A stretch of DNA of 55,388 bases. Source: Deltaproteobacteria bacterium. Lineage in GTDB: Bacteria; Desulfobacterota_C; Deferrisomatia; Deferrisomatales; JACRMM01. Positions 49,383-55,388 of the stretch are shown one piece after another; position 1 is the stretch's first letter, and each line of letters opens with the position of its first letter. The stretch is taken from NCBI GenBank assembly GCA_016218905.1, contig JACRCS010000037.1:1-55388 (forward strand). Reading direction: 5' to 3'. The translations under genes were made by a program, and so were the position numbers. The notes beneath the pieces were generated by a model. That model had not been told where the DNA came from. It saw only the letters and a program-made list of their open reading frames with translations, and did no database searches.

Positions 49383-50027
49383 ATGAAGAACAACTTGCGC
49401 AACCTGGCATACGAGACATTGAAGAAGAAGATCACGACTTTGGAGTACAAGCCGGGTGACAGGCTCTTTGACAGCACCATCGCAGAGGATATGGGAATCA
49501 GTCGAACCCCTGTTCGAGAAGCCCTGCTGGCGTTGGAGAGAGACGGACTTGTAGATTGTAACGGGAACAATGGCTATATAGTCCACAGGCTTACACTTAA
49601 AGAGGCAGACGATCACTTCGCGATGCGCGAGTTGTTGGAGGCATATTCCGTAAAACTGATCATGGACAATATTACAGAGGACTTTTTGGAGGGTTTGCGC
49701 GCGAAAATCGACGAGGCTGAGGAGTGCGTGCGAAATAACGACATCGCCAATGTGATCAGGTGTAACTCTGAGATCCACCGGATTCTATACAACGCAACAG
49801 GCTCACAAGTTTTCGTGCGAGTGATTTCGCTCGTCGCCGAGAAGTTGAGGTGGATAACAGCAATCTCTCTGAGCGCTTCCAACAGTTTCGAGGAAGCCCT
49901 CAGAGACCACAAAGACATGCTGGCCGCGATCGAAGCTCGGAACGCAGAAGCCTTGGACAAAGCAATTCGCGTACACCTAGGGCACGCGAAGGAGAAATAC
50001 CTTTCGGTACGTAACGTCTTCTTCTGA
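49383..50027 (+). CDS. GntR-family regulator, FCD subfamily
   Basis: 214 residues. Winged helix: LAYETLKKKITTLEYKPGDRL, ISRTPVREALLALERDGLV. The FCD ligand domain has the metal-binding pattern with His in NSEIHRILYNAT and RDHKDMLAAIEA and VHLGHAKEKY. ATG at 49383; a GTG two codons earlier is possible. The gene is far less GC-rich than its neighbours (about half G+C by eye), suggesting recent acquisition. It probably senses the carboxylate carried by the following TctCBA system. Confidence 0.94.
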   Translation: MKNNLRNLAYETLKKKITTLEYKPGDRLFDSTIAEDMGISRTPVREALLALERDGLVDCNGNNGYIVHRLTLKEADDHFAMRELLEAYSVKLIMDNITEDFLEGLRAKIDEAEECVRNNDIANVIRCNSEIHRILYNATGSQVFVRVISLVAEKLRWITAISLSASNSFEEALRDHKDMLAAIEARNAEALDKAIRVHLGHAKEKYLSVRNVFF

Positions 50028-50145
50028 GAGTTGGAGAAGGCGGCGCGGGCAGGATCGGATCGTCCGCCCTGTGAAGGGCGCATGGAAGGCAACCTGGGCG
50101 CACGGGCCGGAGGCCCGAGCAACCCTAACCGCGAAGGAGTTTGCG

Positions 50146-51120
50146 ATGAACAGCAGAAGGCGCCTCTGCCTGGTCTCCCTCTTTGCCGTCCTCTGCGGGT
50201 GGAGTGCCGCTGCGACGGGCGAAGAGTACCCTGCCCGGCCCATCGACATGGTGATCGGCCTCTCTCCCGGGGCGGCGACCGACATCGGGGCCAGGCTCAT
50301 CGGCAAGGAGGCAGAAAAGACGCTCGGACGGGAATTCGTGCCGATCAACAAGCCGGGGGGAGGGGGAGCCGTCGCTGCGGGAGTAGTGGCGAACTCGAGG
50401 GCAGACGGTTACACCCTGCTCGCCACCGTGAGCGCCACTCTCACCAACGTTCCCCACATGGAATCCGTCTCGTATAAGCCGCTCGAGGACCTGGTGCCGG
50501 TCTTCCAGTTCGGGCTGCTCGTACCTGCCTTCGTCGTCCGGGCCGACAGCCCTTACAAGACCATGAAGGACGTCATCGACGCGGCAAGGAAGAACCCAGG
50601 CAAGATCAGCTTTGGGATTCCCGGCCCGGGGACCTCACCCGACGTGCTCGCGCAACTGCTCGCCCTCCGGGAGAAAGTGGACATCGCGATCGTGCCGTTC
50701 GGGGGATCGGCGCCCATCATCGCCGCCCTCCTAGGGGGTCACGTGACGGTAGGAGGCGTGAGTACTCCGTCCGTTGTCGCCCAGGTAAAGGCCGGAGCCG
50801 TAAGAGCGATCGCGACCACGGGCGCTAAGAGGGCGGATGGCCTCTCCGAGGTGGCGACCCTCGTCGAGCAAGGATACCCCTACGGCACGATGGAAGAGAT
50901 GTTCTTGTTCGCCGTGCCGAAAGGGACTCCCAAGCCCATCGTCGACAAGTTGGAGGCCGCTTTCCGCAAGGCTGCGGCCGGCAACGAGTACAAGACGAAG
51001 GCGAAGACGATGTACATGTATCCGGAGTCGCCCCTCTCCGGCTCCAGACTGTCCGGGTGGGTCAAAGATCAATACACAGCGAACGGCGCGATCATCAAGA
51101 AAGCCGATATCGGGAAGTAG
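50146..51120 (+). CDS. tctC: Tripartite tricarboxylate transporter binding protein (TctC/Bug)
   Basis: 324 residues with signal peptide (LCLVSLFAVLCGWSAAATG) and the Bug-family start EYPARPIDMVIGLSPGAATDIGAR, then NKPGGGGAVAAGVVANSRADGYTLL and PGTSPDVLAQLLAL. ATG at 50146 follows AAGGAG. It delivers a carboxylate to TctAB. It lies about 120 bp after gntR with its partner permeases directly downstream. Confidence 0.94.
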   Translation: MNSRRRLCLVSLFAVLCGWSAAATGEEYPARPIDMVIGLSPGAATDIGARLIGKEAEKTLGREFVPINKPGGGGAVAAGVVANSRADGYTLLATVSATLTNVPHMESVSYKPLEDLVPVFQFGLLVPAFVVRADSPYKTMKDVIDAARKNPGKISFGIPGPGTSPDVLAQLLALREKVDIAIVPFGGSAPIIAALLGGHVTVGGVSTPSVVAQVKAGAVRAIATTGAKRADGLSEVATLVEQGYPYGTMEEMFLFAVPKGTPKPIVDKLEAAFRKAAAGNEYKTKAKTMYMYPESPLSGSRLSGWVKDQYTANGAIIKKADIGK

Positions 51121-51130
51121 GGAGAGGCCA

Positions 51131-51586
51131 ATGCGGCGAGCCAACCCCGAAGTGCTCGGAAGTCTGTTTTGGATCGCGATGGGCGCCCTGTTTCTGATTG
51201 GGGGTCTCGGACTGAACATGGGGACCCTGAGGAGACCGGGACCGGGCTTCTTGCCGGTGATCATGGCGGGCCTGACCATCTGCCTCAGCATGGGTGTGCT
51301 GCTGCAGGGTCTGGCGAAGAGGGCAAGTTCTTTGCCCCCGATTGCCTGGAAGCGGCACGTGGTCGTCATCTCCTCGATCATCGGCTATACGCTGCTCCTC
51401 GAGGTGATCGGATTCCTCCTCTCGACGTTCGTCCTCATGTCCGTGCTCTTCGGAACCCTCTTCGACGGGCAGAGAAGATGGGTCCGGGCCACCTCGTATG
51501 CCGCGGTGACAGCCGTCGGGGCGTGGCTCGTCTTCTCCGTCGCCTGCCAGGTGCCGTTCCCCACTCCCCTGATCTTCCGAGGGTAG
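51131..51586 (+). CDS. tctB: Tripartite tricarboxylate transporter small permease (TctB)
   Basis: 151 residues, four hydrophobic helices: LFWIAMGALFLIGGLGLNMG, RRPGPGFLPVIMAGLTICL, VISSIIGYTLLLEVIGFLLS, and VTAVGAWLVFSVACQVPFP. ATG at 51131 after GGGAGAGG. Starts 10 bases after tctC and ends three bases before tctA. Confidence 0.93.
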   Translation: MRRANPEVLGSLFWIAMGALFLIGGLGLNMGTLRRPGPGFLPVIMAGLTICLSMGVLLQGLAKRASSLPPIAWKRHVVVISSIIGYTLLLEVIGFLLSTFVLMSVLFGTLFDGQRRWVRATSYAAVTAVGAWLVFSVACQVPFPTPLIFRG

Positions 51587-51589
51587 GAA

Positions 51590-53095
51590 ATGGAAGTCTT
51601 CGGCCACGTCTTCAGCGGCTTCGCGGCAAGCCTGCAGCCCGTCAACCTCCTCTACTGCTTCGCGGGCGTGCTCTTGGGAACGCTCGTCGGAGTCCTCCCC
51701 GGGATAGGGCCCTCGGGCACGATCAGCATTCTCCTGCCGCTCACGTTCGGGATCTCTCCCGTGACGTCGGTCATCTTCTTGGCGGGTATCTACTACGGGG
51801 CGATGTATGGCGGCTCGACGACCTCGATCCTGGTCAACATCCCCGGGGAGACAGCGTCTGTCGTTACCTGTCTCGACGGATACCAGATGGCTCGGAACGG
51901 AAGGGCGGGGGCGGCCCTGGGAATGTCTGCGTTCGGATCTTTCCTCTCCGGGACGGGGAGCATCATTCTGCTGATGTTCCTGTCCTACCCGCTCGCCAAG
52001 TTCGCCCTGCGCTTCGGCCCGCCCGAGTACTTTTGCCTCATCATCCTCGGGATCACGTTCCTTACCTTTCTGGCTCAAGGGTCGATGGCCAAGGCACTCC
52101 TCGTCGCGGGCTTCGGGTTTCTGCTGTCCTTCGTCGGCATGGACGAGATGACGGGTCAGGCGCGGTACACGTTCGGGGTGGCGGGGCTCCTCGACGGAGT
52201 GGGCGTGCTGCCTCTCGTCATGGGGCTCTTCGGAGTTGCAGAGGTCTTCAAGAGCCTCCACGAGCCCGAGCAGAGAGTACTCGTCAAGACCGACGTGAGA
52301 GACCTCCTCCCGACCAGACAGGATTGGAAGGATTCGGCGAAGCCGATCGCTCGGGGCTCGCTGATCGGCTTTCTCATCGGAATCATCCCCGGCGGGAGCG
52401 CGCCCCTGGCTTCCTTCGCCTCCTACGCGCTCGAGAAACGGTGTTCGCCCCATCCCGAAAGGTTCGGCAACGGAACGATCGAGGGAGTGGCCGGGCCCGA
52501 GAGCGCCAACAACTCGGCGTTTACGGGCGGGCTGGTCACACTCTTCAGCCTCGGTATTCCGCCCACCGTCGTGTCGGCGCTCCTGTTCGCGGCGCTGATG
52601 ATCCAGGGGATCCAACCCGGCCCGCTCTTCATTCCCGAGCACCCCGACGTTTTCTGGGGTCTCGTCGCGAGCATGTATATCGGCAACGTCATGCTCCTCT
52701 TCATCAACATCCCGCTCATCGGGCTCTGGGTGAAGATGCTCAGGATTCCGGCCAGGGTGATGCTCCCCCTCGTCCTACTCTTCTGCGTGATCGGAACCTA
52801 CAGCGTCAGGAATAGCGTGCTCGACGTCACGGTGATGATGTTCTTCGGGGTGATCGGCTACCTGATGGAAAAATTCCGGTACGAACCAGCCCCCCTCGTG
52901 CTTGCGTTCGTTTTGGGACCGCTCCTCGAGAAAGGGCTCCGGCAGTCCCTGAAGCTCTCGCGCGGAGACTTCACGATCTTCTTCACTCGCCCTCTCTCCG
53001 TAACGCTCCTTCTCCTGGCTGCCGCCCTTATCGCTTCTCACTTCGTCTTCGCCAAAGCAAAGCAGAAGATCGTTCTCGCGGAGGAGTGTCCGTGA
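51590..53095 (+). CDS. tctA: Tripartite tricarboxylate transporter large permease (TctA)
   Basis: 501 residues, about 12 helices. TctA hallmarks GVLPGIGPSGTISILLPLTF, YYGAMYGGSTTSILVNIPGE, IIPGGSAPLASFASYALEK and GPESANNSAFTGG, the last two being the inverted-repeat-like substrate loops. Na+- or H+-coupled import of a carboxylate. Confidence 0.95.
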   Translation: MEVFGHVFSGFAASLQPVNLLYCFAGVLLGTLVGVLPGIGPSGTISILLPLTFGISPVTSVIFLAGIYYGAMYGGSTTSILVNIPGETASVVTCLDGYQMARNGRAGAALGMSAFGSFLSGTGSIILLMFLSYPLAKFALRFGPPEYFCLIILGITFLTFLAQGSMAKALLVAGFGFLLSFVGMDEMTGQARYTFGVAGLLDGVGVLPLVMGLFGVAEVFKSLHEPEQRVLVKTDVRDLLPTRQDWKDSAKPIARGSLIGFLIGIIPGGSAPLASFASYALEKRCSPHPERFGNGTIEGVAGPESANNSAFTGGLVTLFSLGIPPTVVSALLFAALMIQGIQPGPLFIPEHPDVFWGLVASMYIGNVMLLFINIPLIGLWVKMLRIPARVMLPLVLLFCVIGTYSVRNSVLDVTVMMFFGVIGYLMEKFRYEPAPLVLAFVLGPLLEKGLRQSLKLSRGDFTIFFTRPLSVTLLLLAAALIASHFVFAKAKQKIVLAEECP

Positions 53096-53141
53096 GTGAG
53101 CAGGACCACGTTTGCGCTTGCAACCGTTGAGGGAGGCACCA

Positions 53142-54509
53142 ATGGCAGCTACGACATACTGGAACCCGGCGATTGAGACACTTTCTCCTAGAGACATGGA
53201 AGGCCTTCAGCTACACAAGCTGAAAAAGCAGCTCGAGTACAACTACCACCATTCTCGGCTCTACAAACAGAAGTTCGACGAAATCGGCATGAAGCCGGAG
53301 CACGTCAAGAGCCTGGAAGACCTTCGCCGGATACCCCTCACCGACAAGGACGAGCAGAAGAGGACCCAGGAGGCTTCCATCGAGGAGTTCGGGCACCCCT
53401 ACGGACCGGGAACGATCACGTGCGCCCCTACCGAGGCGCTCGTCCGCATCAACTCGACCTCGGGCACCACCGGCACTCCGACGCTCTACGCGTTGACCCG
53501 CAACGATGTGAACGTCATGAATGAGCTCCACGCGCGAAGGCTCTGGATGGTGGGGATCCGGCCGGGGCACCGGGTGCTCCAAGCCCTCTCGCTCAGCATG
53601 TTCGCGGGGGGGCTCCCGTTGTCTCAGGGGATCATGCACCTCGGAGCGTGCGCCGTGCCGGTGGGAGTGGACGGCGGAACCAAGAGGGTGTTGGACTTCA
53701 TCACGCTCACCGCCCCGCAAGCGCTCTTCACGACGCCCTCCTTCGCGCAGTACCTCCTGGAGCAGTGTCCCAGGGTGATCGGGAAGGCAGCAAGAGAGCT
53801 CGGGATCCAGTGGCTCTTTCCGGTCGGCGAACCCGGCGCGGGGAACCTCGAGCTCCGAAGGCTCCTCTCCGAGGGGTTCGGAGGCGCGCACATCTGCGAT
53901 CAGACTGGAGGCGGTCACTGCTTTCAGGGCGGCGAGTGCCTCGAGGAGCCCGACGTCTACAGCGGGATGCACTTCACCTCGGCCGATCACTGCATTCTGG
54001 AGCTCGTCGACCCCAAGACGAAGGAGCACGTTCCCCTGGAGGACGGCGCCTCCGGCGAGATGGTGATGACCTTTCTCGGATGGGAGGGCACACCGTTCAT
54101 GCGGTACGCCTACGGCGACATCCTGGAAGTCTCGACGGCGCCCTGCCGGTGCGGAAGGACGAGCCTGCGATTCAAGATCACCGGACGGGCCGACGATCTG
54201 CTCATCGTCAAGGGGATGAACGTCTTCCCCGAGGCCATCAAGCAGGAGATCTTGAGGTTCAGCCCGCGCGTCACCGGGTTCTTCCGGATCCTCCTCGACC
54301 GGCCGGGCCCTCTGGTGACGCCCCCGCTGAAGATCCGGATCGAGCACGGCCAAGGGCTCTCGAGCGAAGAGCTCGCGCAACTCGAAGAAGATCTGTCGAA
54401 AGCCTTCCGGGATTCCCTGCGCGTCTCGCCGAAGTTCGACTGGGTCCCGCCCGACTCGATCCCACGAGGCACCCACAAGACGAAGCTCATCGAGATCGTC
54501 CACCGGTAG
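53142..54509 (+). CDS. PaaK-like AMP-forming aryl-CoA ligase
   Basis: 455 residues of the phenylacetate-CoA ligase branch. N-terminal LKKQLEYNYHHSRLYKQKFDEIG, phosphate loop INSTSGTTGTPTLYALT, a Cys-containing segment APCRCGRTSLRFKITGRADDLLIVKGMNVFPEAIKQEI typical of PaaK, and C-terminal IPRGTHKTKLIE. ATG at 53142 follows GGGAGG. Expected to activate an aromatic or other carboxylate brought in by TctCBA. Confidence 0.94.
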   Translation: MAATTYWNPAIETLSPRDMEGLQLHKLKKQLEYNYHHSRLYKQKFDEIGMKPEHVKSLEDLRRIPLTDKDEQKRTQEASIEEFGHPYGPGTITCAPTEALVRINSTSGTTGTPTLYALTRNDVNVMNELHARRLWMVGIRPGHRVLQALSLSMFAGGLPLSQGIMHLGACAVPVGVDGGTKRVLDFITLTAPQALFTTPSFAQYLLEQCPRVIGKAARELGIQWLFPVGEPGAGNLELRRLLSEGFGGAHICDQTGGGHCFQGGECLEEPDVYSGMHFTSADHCILELVDPKTKEHVPLEDGASGEMVMTFLGWEGTPFMRYAYGDILEVSTAPCRCGRTSLRFKITGRADDLLIVKGMNVFPEAIKQEILRFSPRVTGFFRILLDRPGPLVTPPLKIRIEHGQGLSSEELAQLEEDLSKAFRDSLRVSPKFDWVPPDSIPRGTHKTKLIEIVHR

Positions 54510-54521
54510 AGGGAGGCTTCT

Positions 54522-55295
54522 GTGAGCGAGATTCTCGTCGCCAGGGGAGAAGGTTTCGCCGTGGTCCGCATCAACCGGCCCTCGAAGCGGAACACGCTGA
54601 CCGAAGAAGGCATCCGGGAGCTGTCGCGGACCTTCGACGACCTGGAGGTTGATGGGTCAATCCGATGCGTTCTCCTCCGTGGGGAGGGAGAGGACGCGTT
54701 CTCAGCGGGCTATGACCTCACGGCTCTTTCGCAGTCCGGCCCGGCCGCGGAGGCCGACGAACTGCACGTCCTCTTCGACAGGATCGAGTCCTATCCCTTT
54801 CCGGTAGTCGCCCTCCTCCGCGGGTACGCTATCGGCGGAGGCTGCGAGTTGGCCCTCGCCTGTGACATTAGGATCGCCGGGGACGACGTCCGGATGGGGA
54901 TGCCTCCGGCCCGCCTGGGGCTCGTCTATCCGCTGGCCGGGTATGCCCGCTTCCACCGGACGCTCGGACTCGGGCCCACCAAGGAGATCTTCTTCTCCGG
55001 GCGGACGTATGGGGCCGCCGACTGCCGGCGGCTCGGCCTCGTCTCGGAAATCGTTCCCGCCGCAGAAGCGGAGCGCAAGGCCCTGGAACTCGTCCAGGAG
55101 ATCGCGGGCAATGCACCGCTTTCGCTCTCGGGGACCAAGAGGATCCTCCGCCACCTAACCTTGGGACGCGAGGAATCAACGGAGGACGAACGCGAACTCG
55201 CCGATCTCTTCCGGCGGTCGCTTGGGACACGGGATCTTCTAGAGGGGAAGAGTTCTCGGGCCGAAGGGCGCAGGCCGGTCTTCTCCGGCTGCTGA
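54522..55295 (+). CDS. Crotonase-family protein lacking the hydratase glutamates
   Basis: 257 residues. Oxyanion blocks EDAFSAGYDLTAL and YAIGGGCELALACDIR are intact, but the catalytic loop reads MPPARLGLVYPLAGYARF: neither Glu of hydratases is present, so it is more likely an isomerase, decarboxylase, ring hydrolase or thioesterase-type crotonase. GTG at 54522 after GGGAGG, 12 bases from the ligase stop. Last gene of module E. Confidence 0.9.
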   Translation: MSEILVARGEGFAVVRINRPSKRNTLTEEGIRELSRTFDDLEVDGSIRCVLLRGEGEDAFSAGYDLTALSQSGPAAEADELHVLFDRIESYPFPVVALLRGYAIGGGCELALACDIRIAGDDVRMGMPPARLGLVYPLAGYARFHRTLGLGPTKEIFFSGRTYGAADCRRLGLVSEIVPAAEAERKALELVQEIAGNAPLSLSGTKRILRHLTLGREESTEDERELADLFRRSLGTRDLLEGKSSRAEGRRPVFSGC

Positions 55296-55345
55296 CGGCC
55301 CCGGGACAAAGCCACTGGGTCCGAGGATAAGGAAAGGTTTGCGGC

Positions 55346-55379
55346 TTTGAAGGATGCCATTTGGCCGGCATCTTTCAAA
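55346..55379. terminator. 13-bp-arm hairpin after module E
   Basis: TTTGAAGGATGCC, an 8-base loop, then GGCATCTTTCAAA: 12 of 13 pairs match. It lies 50 bp beyond the last stop codon, where a terminator would be expected, but a clear T-run is absent on either side, so it may instead be an insertion-sequence or REP-type end. Confidence 0.5.
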
Positions 55380-55388
55380 ATCGTTCCT

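Noticed and set aside
1..55388. CRISPR arrays, tRNA or rRNA genes, prophage or defence islands
   Set aside because: No regularly spaced repeats, no cloverleaf or rRNA-like sequence, no integrase, capsid, nuclease-helicase or restriction genes were found; the only toxin-like genes are the GNAT and ParE ones.

Overview
The window is high-GC, almost fully coding bacterial DNA with Shine-Dalgarno-led genes. From position 501 to about 47,700 nearly every gene is on the minus strand; from about 49,200 the plus strand takes over. The content is catabolic: six solute uptake systems of four families (two TRAP plus a TRAP remnant, one NMT1/TauT-type ABC, one peptide-type ABC, one tripartite tricarboxylate transporter), several AMP-forming CoA ligases, SDRs, crotonases, SCP-x-like thiolases, acyl-CoA dehydrogenases, an alpha-methylacyl-CoA racemase-type CoA-transferase family member, and HyuA/HyuB. 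No rRNA, tRNA, CRISPR or phage gene was seen. The gene mix resembles uncultured soil or sediment heterotrophs (Rokubacteria/Methylomirabilota, Deltaproteobacteria or Betaproteobacteria); I cannot decide between these from sequence alone.

Layout, left to right. 1-500: remnant of a REP-associated tyrosine transposase (RAYT). 501-2,686: molybdopterin oxidoreductase with a one-base frameshift. 3,066-10,902: module A, transcribed leftward as hyuA, hyuB, CoA ligase, a TRAP binding-protein gene with its middle deleted, dctQ, dctM. 11,125-11,610: a lone GNAT toxin-like gene. 11,773-21,362: module B, reading leftward from a strong promoter as SnoaL-like, thiolase, ligase fragment, crotonase, SDR, NMT1-type ABC transporter, DUF3237, quinone oxidoreductase, TetR. 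21,403-32,502: module C, with the same promoter/operator architecture: TRAP dctPQM, CoA ligase, small ORF, TIGR04076-like protein, two SDRs, ligase remnant, racemase family, two acyl-CoA dehydrogenases, and a dctM tail remnant. 32,622-45,550: module D, TetR, CoA ligase, SDR, DUF35, thiolase, MmgE/PrpD, crotonase, peptide-type ABC transporter with a second DUF3237. 45,755-48,404: an isoquinoline-oxidoreductase-like pair whose large subunit has lost its middle, next to a 5'-truncated AraC gene. 48,612-49,129: ParDE-like pair with a short antitoxin. 49,212-55,295: module E on the plus strand, GntR (AT-richer than its surroundings), TctC-B-A, PaaK-like ligase, crotonase.

How it works together (inference): each module couples an importer for a carboxylate, peptide-like or amide-like solute to CoA activation and beta-oxidation-type steps, under a TetR or GntR regulator that probably senses the acid or its CoA ester. 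Many stop/start overlaps (GTGA, ATGA, TGATG) show long translationally coupled operons. Modules B and C carry near-identical promoter-operator units, so they are probably co-regulated.

Two genome-dynamics signals stand out. A palindromic intergenic repeat of about 80 bp occurs at least six times between genes, in a window that also carries a RAYT remnant. There are also about ten broken genes, three of which keep both ends and lack the middle.
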